Source of the DNA: JANPPS01 sp965246925
GTDB taxonomy: Bacteria > Pseudomonadota > Alphaproteobacteria > Acetobacterales > Acetobacteraceae
DNA length: 64,000 bases
Direction: 5' to 3'
Assembly: GCA_965246925.1 (NCBI GenBank)
Contig: OZ251994.1
Span: 1,984,001 to 2,048,000, forward strand
Positions 29,995 through 39,993 of the stretch are shown one piece after another. Position 1 is the stretch's first letter. Each line of letters begins with the position of its first letter. The position numbers and the translations under genes were made by a program. The notes under the pieces are model-generated. The model had not been told where the DNA came from and ran no database searches. It saw only the letters and a program-made list of their open reading frames with translations.

Positions 29995-30051
29995 GCTGCA
30001 CGGACGGCGCGTCCGGCGGATCACCTTCAGCCTCGGAAGCAGCCGGTCCGA

Positions 30052-32109
30052 ATGATCGATGCCGCCTTAATCCTGTTCGGCCTCTGTGCCGTAACCTATC
30101 TAGCGCTTGCCCTCGTAATAGGTGTTCAAGCCAGGCACTCGACAGGCTTTCTCCTTGCGTTCTGTTGCTTGGTTACAGCCGCCTGGGGATTCGTCAGTCT
30201 GTTCTGGCCCGGCAACACCATCAGCGGGCTCGCAGGCGCGGCCGACCTGGCCCGAGGCGTATGCTGGTACGGTTTCGTGTTGCATCTTTACCGCCGGTCG
30301 ATGCCAGTCCGGGGTGGGATGGGCGCCGGGTTCCTAGCCGTCGGAATCTTCGCGGCCGGCTTATCCCTTGCCGTCGGAACAGGCCTCATCGGCGCCGATC
30401 AAGGCCGGCCCACTCTGCTTTCATTGCCCATACTCGTCCGCATCGGCGTAGCCGTGGCCGAGCTTCTCTTGATTGAGAACCTCTATTTCAACCTGCCCAC
30501 CAGCGCCCGGTGGCACGTGGCCCTACCCTGCGTCTTGCTCGGCGGCCTTGCCTGTTTCGACCTGCTACTGTGTGGCGACCTTGTCCTGTTCACGCAAAAA
30601 TCCGCTTCCTTGGCAAATGCAAGGGCGACGGCGATGGTGATCATCGCGCCAGTCCTGGTCGTCGCGGCAGCGCGGGACCGCAGATGGCGCAAGGTGCAGC
30701 TTTCCCGCACGGCCGCCTTCCATTCCGCCACCCTGATCCTGAGCGGCTCTGTCCTACTCGCCCTCTCGGCGGCAGGCGAAATTTTTCGTCAGTTCGGCCC
30801 GGACTGGGGCTGGATCGCCAAGTCGAGCCTGCTGTTTGCAGGCGTCATGGTGATCGGAATTTTCCTGACCTCCGGTTCGGCAAGGTCCCGCCTGCGCCAG
30901 GTCGTAATCCAGCACTTCTTCGCCAGTCGCTACGACTACCGGCGCCAGTGGCTTGACTGTATCGACACCCTGTCAGATCCAAGCGACGCGTTGCACTCCA
31001 GGGCGATCCGTGCGCTGGCCGACGTGGTCGACAGCCCAAATGGCGCTCTGTTCCTCCGGGAAGGCGTGAGAGGGCCTTTTGCCTGGGCGGGATCTTGGAA
31101 CATGCCGTCGTCATCGGCGATCGCAGAGGATCATTCCCTCGTTACGGCGATGCGGCAGGGCGAGTGGATCGCAGAACTTCACCTCGGCGAGCCAGCCACC
31201 GCGGATTTGCGCGCGCTAGGCCCACTTTGGCTAGCAGTGCCGCTAGTCCATCGGATGCAGCATGTCGGCTTCGTGCTCGCTGGGCCTTCGCGGGCCAAGC
31301 TGGCGTTGGATCAAGAAGTGTTCGACTTGCTCCGGATCGTGGGGCGCGAAGTCGCAACCTACATCGCCGAGCAGCGGGCCACACAAGTGATGCTGCAGAC
31401 CCGGCAGCTGCACGATTACAGCAAACGGTTTGCGTTCGTCGCGCATGACATCAAGAACGTCTCGAGCCAGCTTTCCCTACTGCTTTCCAATGCCGAACGG
31501 CATATCAGCAACCCAGAATTTCAGCGGGATATGCTGCAAACAGTCAGCGCATCCGTGCAAAAGATAACCGCCCTACTCGCCCGGCTGGACGCACCCGAAG
31601 CCGACCGCGCACCGTCGGCCCTCGAACCGGTATCGCGGCTCGAGGCGTTGGTGGCGACCTACGAACGGGTGCGGCGGCAGCCTGTCGAACTGGAACATGA
31701 TGGGTCGATCGGCGCCGTTGCGATGAGTCCGGATGCCTTTGACACTTCCGTAACACATTTGATGAATAATGCGGTCGAAGCATCAGAGGGGAAGCCTGTG
31801 AAGGTGATGGTGCGGCATGAGGTGGAACGCATCGTGATCGAAATACAGGACCAGGGCATGGGTATGAGCGAGGAGTTCGTCCGCGACCGCTTGTTTCAGC
31901 CCTTCCGAACCTCGAAGCGCACGGGCTCCGGGATCGGGGCGTTTCAGGCGCGCGAGTTGCTGCGCGAGGTGGGGGGTGAGCTTCTGGTGGAGAGTGCGCT
32001 TGGAAAGGGCACCACGATGCGGCTGATCCTCGCCCGGGTTGACCGCCTTGATGAAAGCAAACCGCTGCCCGCGCGCCCCGAGGCTCCTATGCTGGCGGAC
32101 GCACGGTGA
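30052..32109 (+). CDS. prsK: PrsK membrane sensor histidine kinase
   Basis: A 685-residue kinase. Residues 1-290 hold about eight membrane segments. A GAF-like region follows (about 310-440). The dimerisation helix has His465 in FVAHDIKNVSSQL. The ATPase domain shows an N-box (THLMNNAVEAS), G1 (DQGMGMS), an F box (LFQPFRTSK) and G2 (GSGIGAFQ). This architecture is that of PrsK, the sensor of exosortase A loci. Its gene ends inside the start of prsR (GTGA overlap at 32106-32109), so the two are co-translated as a two-component pair. The signal sensed is unknown. Confidence 0.93.
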   Translation: MIDAALILFGLCAVTYLALALVIGVQARHSTGFLLAFCCLVTAAWGFVSLFWPGNTISGLAGAADLARGVCWYGFVLHLYRRSMPVRGGMGAGFLAVGIFAAGLSLAVGTGLIGADQGRPTLLSLPILVRIGVAVAELLLIENLYFNLPTSARWHVALPCVLLGGLACFDLLLCGDLVLFTQKSASLANARATAMVIIAPVLVVAAARDRRWRKVQLSRTAAFHSATLILSGSVLLALSAAGEIFRQFGPDWGWIAKSSLLFAGVMVIGIFLTSGSARSRLRQVVIQHFFASRYDYRRQWLDCIDTLSDPSDALHSRAIRALADVVDSPNGALFLREGVRGPFAWAGSWNMPSSSAIAEDHSLVTAMRQGEWIAELHLGEPATADLRALGPLWLAVPLVHRMQHVGFVLAGPSRAKLALDQEVFDLLRIVGREVATYIAEQRATQVMLQTRQLHDYSKRFAFVAHDIKNVSSQLSLLLSNAERHISNPEFQRDMLQTVSASVQKITALLARLDAPEADRAPSALEPVSRLEALVATYERVRRQPVELEHDGSIGAVAMSPDAFDTSVTHLMNNAVEASEGKPVKVMVRHEVERIVIEIQDQGMGMSEEFVRDRLFQPFRTSKRTGSGIGAFQARELLREVGGELLVESALGKGTTMRLILARVDRLDESKPLPARPEAPMLADAR

Positions 32110-33530
32110 CAGCGAAGCCCCGGTTATTGATCGTAGAAGACGATCTTGGGCTGTGCGGTCAATACCGCTGGGCCTTCCCAGAATTTGAGGTGCTGTTCGC
32201 GCATGACCGGACGCAGGCGCTCGAGCTTGCGCTTAAGTCGCACCCTGCTGTCTCGATCATGGACCTTGGCCTGCCGCCGGACCCGGACGGGGTCAGCGAA
32301 GGTTTCGCCACGCTCGATGGACTGACCCGGCAGGCGCCGGAAACCAAAATCATCGTCGCGACCAGTCATGGTGACAGGAGCCACGCGCTGCGGGCTATAG
32401 CGGCCGGCGCATATGATTTCTGTGAAAAACCGATAGATATCAATGTCCTGACTACAATCGTCAGCCGTAGCCTCAAGCTGCACACTCTCGAAACCGAGAA
32501 CAGGCAGGCGGCAGGGGCCACGGCTCCCCCGCTCGGCGACATCATCACGGCTGACCCGGCGATGCTCAAAGTCTGCCGTGAGATCGAAAAGCTCGCTGGC
32601 ATGTCCGTCGCCACGCTACTCACCGGGGAGGACGGAACCGGCAAGGCCTATCTGGCCCATGCGATCCACCGCCTGGGCCCGCGCGCTGCACAGCCGTTCA
32701 TATCGGTGCATTGCGGCACAACACCGGAAGCATTGCTGGAAAGCGAGTTGTTCGGCCATGAGCGTTGGGCTTTCAGCGGCGCTCTCAGCCAAACGCCCGG
32801 GAAAATCGAGGCGGCCGGCGGAGGCACGCTGTTCCTGAACGAGATTGCCGAAATGGCCCCAGCGGTTCAGGTGCGGCTATTGCGCCTGCTACGTGACGGT
32901 GTGTTCGAACGGGTGGGCGGGCGAGAGGCTCAAAAGGCTAATGTGCGGATCGTGGCCGCCACTAGCCGAGATCTTGAAAGCCGGCTAGCCGAAGGCGTTT
33001 TCAATGGTGAGCTGTTCTACCGGCTCACGGCCGTGACCGTACGGGTGCCGCCGCTGCGTGAGCGTAAGGGTGATCCTGCATTGCTAGCGCGGCATTTCCT
33101 CACTGAATTCGCGCGCTCCTATGGACGCTCGGTCCGCGGCGTGTCGGAGGATGCGTTGGCTGCGCTCGCCGCCCATGCCTGGCCCGGCAACACGCGTGAA
33201 CTGGAAGGCCGGATGCGCCGGGCCGTTGTGATGGCAGGCGGCCGTTTGGTGACGGCTTCTGACCTTGAATTAGCACCGGGTATCGAGGATATGACCGCCT
33301 ATGACCTACGGGCGGCGCGGGCCCGTGCGGAAAGGGATGTTGTGCTGCGCGCCTTGGCAAGAAGCAATGGAACTCTAGCGACCGCGGCCCGCCTGCTTGG
33401 GGTAAGCCGTCCCACGCTATACTCATTGCTTGAAGCGCATGGCTTGAATGCGGAAGGGCCCGCCGCCCCCGATACCACACTGGGTTCAAGGGACCCGGTC
33501 GGGGCGCAAACGTCAAGAGGAACTGGCTAG
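32106..33530 (+). CDS. prsR: PrsR response regulator with altered sigma-54 activation motifs
   Basis: A 474-residue NtrC-like regulator with a GTG start overlapping prsK. The receiver domain is intact: E11-D12-D13, phospho-acceptor Asp53 in SIMDLGLPP, and the Lys in CEKP. The AAA+ domain has Walker A GEDGTGKA (174-181), but the sigma-54 contact loop GAFTGA is replaced by WAFSGA (221-226) and the Walker B Asp by Asn245 (LFLNEI). The C-terminal Fis-type helix-turn-helix is present (TLATAARLLGVSRPTLYSLL). PrsR normally activates exopolysaccharide and PEP-CTERM genes with sigma-54; here ATP use and sigma-54 contact may be weakened. Confidence 0.92.
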   Translation: MTAKPRLLIVEDDLGLCGQYRWAFPEFEVLFAHDRTQALELALKSHPAVSIMDLGLPPDPDGVSEGFATLDGLTRQAPETKIIVATSHGDRSHALRAIAAGAYDFCEKPIDINVLTTIVSRSLKLHTLETENRQAAGATAPPLGDIITADPAMLKVCREIEKLAGMSVATLLTGEDGTGKAYLAHAIHRLGPRAAQPFISVHCGTTPEALLESELFGHERWAFSGALSQTPGKIEAAGGGTLFLNEIAEMAPAVQVRLLRLLRDGVFERVGGREAQKANVRIVAATSRDLESRLAEGVFNGELFYRLTAVTVRVPPLRERKGDPALLARHFLTEFARSYGRSVRGVSEDALAALAAHAWPGNTRELEGRMRRAVVMAGGRLVTASDLELAPGIEDMTAYDLRAARARAERDVVLRALARSNGTLATAARLLGVSRPTLYSLLEAHGLNAEGPAAPDTTLGSRDPVGAQTSRGTG

Positions 33531-33531
33531 T

Positions 33532-36300
33532 ATGAAAAAGATCTTGATCCCAGCGCTGTTGCTGATTGCCCTCATAGCCGCTGGCGGCGTTTACGCGCTC
33601 GGCTATGCCTCGAGCCCCATGGCGAACGCGCAAGCCATGCTCGCCAAAGGCGATCTGAGGGGCGCCACGATCGAAATGCGCAACGCGATCAAGGCGGACC
33701 CGAGTGACGCCGAGGCGCATTTCCGGCTTGGCGACCTGCAACTCAAGGCTGGTGATCCGGTCGCGGCCGAGAAGGAGCTTAAGCTCGCCCGAAGTCTCAA
33801 TTACGATCCGAACGCAGTCACCCCTTTGCTAGCCGCGGCCTACCTCGCGCAGCGGCGGTTTGAGGAGCTGCTGGCCGATGTGCCAGAAACAGGCGGAACC
33901 GCGGAGCAGACCGGCCGAAACCTGCTGCTGCGCAGCCAAGCTCAAGCCGCCCTGAAGGATGCAAAGGGCTCCGCCGATAGCCTCGCCCGCGCCGAGAAGG
34001 CCGCGCCCGGGAACGTGGACGTCCGTATTGCTAAAGCCCGCCTTGCGATGTCCGGCAAGGACCCAGCTGGGGCCGAGCGTGCGATCGACGAAGCAATCGC
34101 AATCGACCCTAAGCGCGGCGATGCTGTAGCGATGAAGGGGCAAATCAAGGTTCTAGCAGGCGATCTGCCCGCTGGTCTTGCGCTGATGGATCAGGCCGTC
34201 TCCGTCACTCCGGACATGTCCGCCATCCGGCTCGAGCGCGCCAACTTGTTCATGAACATGAACCAGAATGCGAAAGCCCAGGCGGATGTCGATACCGTCT
34301 TGAAGGCCGAGCCGCGGAACGCGCCAGCCATCTACCTTAATGGTGTTTTGCTGGTCAGGGCTGGCAAATACCCTGAGGCGGATGCCGAGTTGACCAAACT
34401 AGGTGCCGCCTCGCAGCTTTTTCCGCGCGCGCTGTACTTCGAAGCACTGGCCAAGGCCAATAGCGGTCAGACCGAACAGGCGGTAGATGCCGCGAACCGC
34501 TACATCGCCCGTAATCCTGGCGATCCGGAAGCGGTTCGCCTGCTCGCCCGGATCGAAATTGGCGCTAAGCGTCCGGAGCGGGCGATCGACATTCTCAAGA
34601 AGACGATCGACGCCGGGGTGAGAGATCCGGAAACCCTCGACTTGCTTGGGAGGGCCTATGCAGCGGCGGGGCAAAAACCGCAGGCTGCCGAAAGCTTCCA
34701 GAAGGCGGCCGAGGCCGCGCCAAAGGATGCAGCGATACTGACCAATCTGGCTGCCAGCAAGATGCAGCTCGGTGACACGACGGGCGCCAGCACCGCACTG
34801 GAACGCTCCCTCGAGATTGCGCCCAATCAATCCACTGCCGGTGAGGCGTTGGTAGCGTCTGCGCTAAGTTCGGGCGATGTCGAGCGGGCAAAGGCCGCGC
34901 TCGAGCGCTTGCGGAAGCAGGGAGGTGAGACACTGGCCACGGGTATGCTGTCAGCGCTCGTAAGGCTTGCGCAGCAGGATCTCGAGGGTGCGCGGTCTGA
35001 ATTCGACGCGGTGGCGAAGCGCTTTCCCGATGCGCTCGAGCCTAGGATTAATCTCGCCAAGGTTCTCATGCTGCAGGAAAAGCGGCAGGCCGGTGATGCG
35101 GTGCTGCGGAGTGTGTTGGAGAAGGATCCGAGCAATACGCAAGCCGTTGATGCGCTTGTACAGTCACTCGTCTCTCAGAACCAGCCAGGTCAGGCGGCTT
35201 CCGTGTTAGACGATGCACGCAAGACTCGTCCGCAAGATGCCGCGCTGACGGTCGCCGAGGCGGACCTGCTGGTCCGGTCGGGCAACCCGAAACGGGCGCT
35301 GGAAGTGGTAGATAGCGCACGCGTCAACGGACAACTCTCTGTCCCATTGCGGTTGGCGCAAGCCCGGGCCCAGTTTGCAACCGGAGCGGCCGAGGATGCA
35401 AAAAGCAGCTACCGGCAGGCTTTGCTGGTCCAGCCAAATGAGCTTGAGGCCCGGCGGGCGCTCACGGAAATCCTCATCAATGAGAAGGACTACCCAGCCG
35501 CAGAGGCGGTGCTGCAAGACGGTTTGCGCACTTCACCCGGCAATCTCGGGATCATGCAAACCCTTGTCATCGCCGAGCAGCGCGCGGGCGGGATGCCGGC
35601 TGCTATAAAGATGGCCGAGACCCTGCGTAAGGATCCGGCCAACATGCCGGCGGCCTCTGTCCTGAAAGGGGATGCTTACATGGCCGCCCAGCGCTACGGC
35701 GATGCGGCCAGTGCCTACGCGGCTGAAAACAAGCAAACGCCAAACAGCGTGCTGGTGCTTCGTCAGGCGCAAGCGCTGGCCGCCGGTGGTGGAGTCGATC
35801 AGGCCTCTGACGTATTGCGGCAGTGGATGCGCACCAATCCGGCCGACCCTGACGCGGCGCAGATCTTAGCAAGCTTCGACATTACAGCTCGCCGGCTGCC
35901 TGAGGCCGAACAGAATCTGAAGATTGTACTCGAAAAGCGTCCGAACGATGGACGGGCATTGAACAACCTCGCATGGGTTTATCAGCAGCGCGGCAACGGA
36001 CAGGCCTTGCTCCTGGCACAACGGGCCTACCTGCTCACACCAGGACCCGAGACCGCGGATACACTTGGATGGATTTTCGTGTCTGAGGGTAAGCCGGAGA
36101 AGGCAATACCGTTGCTGCAACAGGCGTTAGGGGCCGTGCCGAAGGAGCACAATATTCAGTACCATCTGGCCAAGGCGCAACTCGATAACGGAAACAAGGA
36201 CGAGGCTTTGACGCTGTTGCAATCTGCTTTGGCCGAGTCTGGTGATTTTGAGGAGCGTCCGGCTGCGACCCGCTTGCTGGAGCAACTGGCTAAGAAGTGA
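33532..36300 (+). CDS. prsT: PrsT tetratricopeptide-repeat protein
   Basis: A 922-residue protein from the ATG at 33532 (AGAGGA upstream; a longer frame starts inside prsR). A hydrophobic N-terminal segment, MKKILIPALLLIALIAAGG, serves as a signal peptide or anchor. The rest is a superhelix of about 20 TPR-like repeats with recurring A-x-A-H-F-R-L-G and L-A-P-x-x patterns, for example LNNLAWVYQQRGNGQALLLA near the end. It matches the PrsT family of exosortase A loci. A periplasmic scaffold role in polysaccharide assembly is likely. Its stop overlaps the next gene (GTGA). Confidence 0.93.
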   Translation: MKKILIPALLLIALIAAGGVYALGYASSPMANAQAMLAKGDLRGATIEMRNAIKADPSDAEAHFRLGDLQLKAGDPVAAEKELKLARSLNYDPNAVTPLLAAAYLAQRRFEELLADVPETGGTAEQTGRNLLLRSQAQAALKDAKGSADSLARAEKAAPGNVDVRIAKARLAMSGKDPAGAERAIDEAIAIDPKRGDAVAMKGQIKVLAGDLPAGLALMDQAVSVTPDMSAIRLERANLFMNMNQNAKAQADVDTVLKAEPRNAPAIYLNGVLLVRAGKYPEADAELTKLGAASQLFPRALYFEALAKANSGQTEQAVDAANRYIARNPGDPEAVRLLARIEIGAKRPERAIDILKKTIDAGVRDPETLDLLGRAYAAAGQKPQAAESFQKAAEAAPKDAAILTNLAASKMQLGDTTGASTALERSLEIAPNQSTAGEALVASALSSGDVERAKAALERLRKQGGETLATGMLSALVRLAQQDLEGARSEFDAVAKRFPDALEPRINLAKVLMLQEKRQAGDAVLRSVLEKDPSNTQAVDALVQSLVSQNQPGQAASVLDDARKTRPQDAALTVAEADLLVRSGNPKRALEVVDSARVNGQLSVPLRLAQARAQFATGAAEDAKSSYRQALLVQPNELEARRALTEILINEKDYPAAEAVLQDGLRTSPGNLGIMQTLVIAEQRAGGMPAAIKMAETLRKDPANMPAASVLKGDAYMAAQRYGDAASAYAAENKQTPNSVLVLRQAQALAAGGGVDQASDVLRQWMRTNPADPDAAQILASFDITARRLPEAEQNLKIVLEKRPNDGRALNNLAWVYQQRGNGQALLLAQRAYLLTPGPETADTLGWIFVSEGKPEKAIPLLQQALGAVPKEHNIQYHLAKAQLDNGNKDEALTLLQSALAESGDFEERPAATRLLEQLAKK

Positions 36301-37490
36301 GGGTGTCGCCGCGCCTGCTGACATATTCGACGCTGTTTCCGCATGCGGGCGCGCCGAACCATGGCGTTTTTGTCGAGAACAGGCTGCGGCACCTGATAGC
36401 GTCCGGTGCCGCCACCAGCCGCGTGGTGGCACCGGTACCCTGGTTTCCCCAGGCGCAGCTAGGACCTATCTCCCTGGGCGCATGGGGCCGCTTTGCCAAG
36501 GCGCCATCTTTCGAGCAGCGTGCGGGGCTCGACATCCATCATCCCCGCTACCCGGTTTTGCCCAAGATCGGCATGTCTGCCGCCCCCGCGCTGCTCTACG
36601 CCGCGACGTCCGGCTTGGTGCGGCGGTTGCAGCGTGAGGCCGACTTCGATGTGATCGATGCGCATTATGTCTATCCGGACGGGGTAGCCGCCGTCATGCT
36701 GGGCCGGGCGCTGAATAAGCCCGTGGTGATCACCGCCCGGGGATCGGACGTCACCCAATTACCGGATTTCGCCATTCCGCGCCGCTGGATCGTCTGGGCT
36801 TTGCGCCGGGCGGACGCTCTCATCACGGTAAGCGCGGGTTTGAAGGCGGCGATCGCCGGTCTGGGTACGCCGGCTGGCAAGGTTACGGTCCTACGCAACG
36901 GTGTCGATCTACTCGCATTCACACCACAGGATCGGGCGGCTTCGCGGGCCGCGCTGGGCTTCACGGGACCAACCCTGCTTTCGGTTGGCCTCTTGAACGA
37001 TCGAAAGGGCCATCACCGCATCATACAAGCCCTACCGGAGTTGCCGGAGTGGCGTTTGCAGATCATCGGAGATGGCCCGGACCGGGCAAAACTGGAGCAA
37101 CTCGCGCAGTCCCTTGGCGTGGCGGACCGGGTCACATTGGCCGGTCCGCGACCCCATGCGGAGCTTCCGCAATACTACTCGGCCGCAGACATTCTCGTGC
37201 TGGCATCGAGCCGGGAAGGGTGGGCAAATGTCCTACTCGAATCGATGGCGTGTGGAACGCCCGTCGTGGCCAGCAACATCCCAGGCAACCCAGAGGTCGT
37301 GCAAGAACCCGCCGCTGGGGTGATCATGCCAGAAAATACGGCGGCGGGACTGGTGGCCGGCATACGGCAATTGGAGCAGCTTCGCCGCCTGCCGGCTGAA
37401 ACCCGCACATATGCTGAGCGGTTTAGCTGGGACGCGACCAGCCAGGGACAGGCTGATCTGTTTAATAGATTGCTGAGCCGGACCCGTTAA
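36297..37490 (+). CDS. GT4-family glycosyltransferase
   Basis: A 397-residue GT-B enzyme with a GTG start overlapping the prsT stop. The N-terminal acceptor domain has TYSTLFPHAGAPNHGVFVEN, and DAHYVYPDGVAAV further on; the C-terminal nucleotide-sugar domain has LLSVGLLNDRKGHH and the E-x7-E motif EGWANVLLE. It has no membrane segments. Close coupling to the PrsKRT genes indicates that it builds the exosortase A-linked polysaccharide. Sugar specificity cannot be read. It ends sharing bases with the convergent XRE gene (GTTAAC). Confidence 0.9.
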   Translation: MRVSPRLLTYSTLFPHAGAPNHGVFVENRLRHLIASGAATSRVVAPVPWFPQAQLGPISLGAWGRFAKAPSFEQRAGLDIHHPRYPVLPKIGMSAAPALLYAATSGLVRRLQREADFDVIDAHYVYPDGVAAVMLGRALNKPVVITARGSDVTQLPDFAIPRRWIVWALRRADALITVSAGLKAAIAGLGTPAGKVTVLRNGVDLLAFTPQDRAASRAALGFTGPTLLSVGLLNDRKGHHRIIQALPELPEWRLQIIGDGPDRAKLEQLAQSLGVADRVTLAGPRPHAELPQYYSAADILVLASSREGWANVLLESMACGTPVVASNIPGNPEVVQEPAAGVIMPENTAAGLVAGIRQLEQLRRLPAETRTYAERFSWDATSQGQADLFNRLLSRTR

Positions 37491-37891
37491 CCCACGACGG
37501 AGGACTGCGCCTTCATGGACATCTCATAGGCATCGGCCAGCAGCGTCAGCCGCTCCGTGTTCGGCAGCTTGCGAAAGGCGTTTAGAAGTAAAATCTCTTC
37601 GTTTGACGGCGTATCCGACTTTTCGGCCGCCTCTTCGAGCAAGGCGCCGATCGGCACGTTCAGCACCTGAGCCAACCGAATCAAGCGTGACGTCTCCGGA
37701 AAACACGTCCCCCAGATCCAAGCGTGGACGGCGACACGCGACACCTCCATAAGCCGGGCAAGGCTCGCCTGAGTGATCTTCTTCTCGGTCATGATCCGGC
37801 TGAGGTTAAGACGGAAGCGGTCCCGTGACGGGTCCGTGCGCTTTTTTTCGTCTGGCCATCCGTGCAGGAGCACGGGTTGCTGCTGATCCAT
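37487..37891 (-). CDS. XRE-family helix-turn-helix regulator
   Basis: A 134-residue protein from the ATG at 37891. The helix-turn-helix (about 35-95) reads KKITQASLARLMEVSRVAVH then IWGTCFPETSRLIRLAQVLN, a standard Cro/CI-like fold. The C-terminal 35 residues form a helical tail with FRKLPNTERLTLLAD. It could regulate the surrounding polysaccharide genes, but there is no direct evidence. It is transcribed toward the glycosyltransferase and ends overlapping it by four bases. Confidence 0.85.
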   Translation of the reverse strand: MDQQQPVLLHGWPDEKKRTDPSRDRFRLNLSRIMTEKKITQASLARLMEVSRVAVHAWIWGTCFPETSRLIRLAQVLNVPIGALLEEAAEKSDTPSNEEILLLNAFRKLPNTERLTLLADAYEMSMKAQSSVVG

Positions 37892-38064
37892 ATTTGCCCC
37901 ATGCGGTGAGAGCAGCCTCAGAAAGATCATCTAAGGTCGGTTCCTCACACACAACATATGACTATCACGTAAAATGAAAGTCGCAAGGCAAGGAACCCCA
38001 GCTTTGACGTTTAATCACAAATCCAAAGCACCGTTGGATATTCAGTGAAGACGCTAACTAGCGT

Positions 38065-39966
38065 TCAAGCCGCGATTTGCTGATCGATGGTGTGCGCGGC
38101 CCTGTGGGCCAAAAATCCTTCGAACGTCAGCAGTAGCCAGATCGCCCCGGAATGATCGAACGCCCTGCTAGTATGTTCCTCTAGCGTGCGTCCGATTGCC
38201 GCAGGATCGAACAATCCCGAGTCGAGCATCGCAGGACCTAGTAACCGGGTCCGTAGCCGCGCCGACTCGTCCCGGAACAGGCCTGCAAGCGACGTGGCAA
38301 AGCCCTGCTTCGGCCGGGCCAGTAGCTCTGCCGGAACAAGAGCCGCAAGCGCCTGCTTCAGCACCCATTTGCCTTCCTGCCCGCGCAGCTTCAGGCCTGG
38401 TGGCAACCGCATGCCCCATTCCACGAAGGTATAATCCAGGAATGGCGCCCGTGCCTCGAGCGAATGCGCCATGCTCGTCCGGTCCACTTTGGTCAGGATG
38501 TCCCCGACGAGGTAGGTCTGCACGTCCACGTACTGCGCTTGCAGCAAACTATCCGCGTCGTCACACTCGTCCATCAATGCCACCACGCGCTGTGCCGGGT
38601 CGTGACCGTCCAGCGCAGCGCGCAAGCTGCCGGAAAACAGGGCGCGGCGCTGCTCGTGATGCACTTTGGCCAGCGTGCGGTAGTAGCCTAGCGCGCTATC
38701 GAGGCTGATTTCCGTCAGGGTGTGCTTGGCACGCAAGAACCGCGGCGCCCAGTCCATCTTGGGGTAGGCCCGCGCAAGTGACCCCAGCACGCCCCGGCGC
38801 AGCCCTGCAGGTATATGTGCCCGCACCGCTTCAGCCACTTGATGCCAGCGGTAGCGGCGGTAGCCGGCAAACACCTCGTCTCCACCATCACCGGACAGCG
38901 CCACCGTGACATGCCGCCGGGCCAGCGCGCAAACCGCCTCTGTTGGAACGGAGGAGCTGTCGCCGAACGGCTCTCCAAACATCGCGCCCTGCCGGCGAGC
39001 CGCGTCTAGATAGTCAGGCACGGCCTGCTCGTTGTGCTGCGCCGTCCCGTACCGTTCGGCAACCGCGGCCGCCAGCGGCGTCTCGTCCGCAGCACCGGGA
39101 AACCCGATCGTAAAGGTGCGCAACGGCTCATCCATCAACCGCGCCGCCGTCGCCACCACGGCGCTGCTATCTACACCGCCGGACAGGAAAGCCCCGAGCG
39201 GCACGTCCGACATCAGCCGGCTTTGGGTGCAATGCGACAGGTGAGTGGTCACACCGGCCACAGCCTCGGCCTCCTCCATGGGCGCAGACACCGTCGGCGG
39301 CTTCCAATACCGCACCGGTGCCGCGGCTAGATCCTGACGCAGCAATAAATAGTGCGCTGCGGGCAGCTTATGGACGCCCTCGAAAATGGAATGCGGATCG
39401 GGCACATATCCGTAGGTAAAAAAATCTTCGACTGCCGACGCACAAATCTTCTGCGGCAAGTCATGCACCGGCGCGAACGCCCCTAGTTCCGAGCCGAATA
39501 CCAGGGCGCCGCGCCGGGTCTGCCCGTAATATAACGGCTTCTTGCCCAACCGGTCCCGCGCCAGGAACAGCACGCCTTGATTGCGATCCCATAGCGCAAA
39601 GGCGAACATGCCATTCAAATGCTGCAGGCAGTCCGGCCCCCAGCTCTCCCATGCATGAATGACTGCTTCGGTATCGCAGCGGTTGCGGAACACATGGCCC
39701 ATGGCCGCAAGCTTCGGCCGCAGCTCCGGAAAATTATAGATCTCGCCATTGAAGACGATGACGACGGTCTCGTCCTCGTTCCACATTGGTTGCGCGCCGC
39801 CCGCGACGTCCACGATCGACAGCCGCCGGTGACCGAGCCCCACACCGGGTTCTACATGAAAACCATCCCCATCGGGCCCGCGATGCGCGATGGCCGTTGT
39901 CATCGCGACGAGCATGGCGCGGTCAATCGGGGCGCCGGGATGGTAAATGCCGGTCAATCCACACAT
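38065..39966 (-). CDS. Asparagine synthase-like amidotransferase of the exosortase A locus
   Basis: A 633-residue class II amidotransferase. The N-terminal nucleophile is Cys2 (MCGLTGIYHP), with AHRGPDGDG, GHRRLSIVD and FNGEIYNF in the glutaminase domain (1-215). The synthetase domain (about 240-600) has the ATP loop FLSGGVDSSAVVA and the SGDGGDEVFAGY segment. These match asparagine synthase B and the exosortase A-associated amidotransferase 1 (TIGR03108), which probably amidates a sugar acid in the polysaccharide. It follows the flippase/transferase fusion gene by 27 bases on the same strand. Confidence 0.92.
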   Translation of the reverse strand: MCGLTGIYHPGAPIDRAMLVAMTTAIAHRGPDGDGFHVEPGVGLGHRRLSIVDVAGGAQPMWNEDETVVIVFNGEIYNFPELRPKLAAMGHVFRNRCDTEAVIHAWESWGPDCLQHLNGMFAFALWDRNQGVLFLARDRLGKKPLYYGQTRRGALVFGSELGAFAPVHDLPQKICASAVEDFFTYGYVPDPHSIFEGVHKLPAAHYLLLRQDLAAAPVRYWKPPTVSAPMEEAEAVAGVTTHLSHCTQSRLMSDVPLGAFLSGGVDSSAVVATAARLMDEPLRTFTIGFPGAADETPLAAAVAERYGTAQHNEQAVPDYLDAARRQGAMFGEPFGDSSSVPTEAVCALARRHVTVALSGDGGDEVFAGYRRYRWHQVAEAVRAHIPAGLRRGVLGSLARAYPKMDWAPRFLRAKHTLTEISLDSALGYYRTLAKVHHEQRRALFSGSLRAALDGHDPAQRVVALMDECDDADSLLQAQYVDVQTYLVGDILTKVDRTSMAHSLEARAPFLDYTFVEWGMRLPPGLKLRGQEGKWVLKQALAALVPAELLARPKQGFATSLAGLFRDESARLRTRLLGPAMLDSGLFDPAAIGRTLEEHTSRAFDHSGAIWLLLTFEGFLAHRAAHTIDQQIAA

Positions 39967-39993
39967 TACGCCCGCTCCTGCAACGCTACAGTA

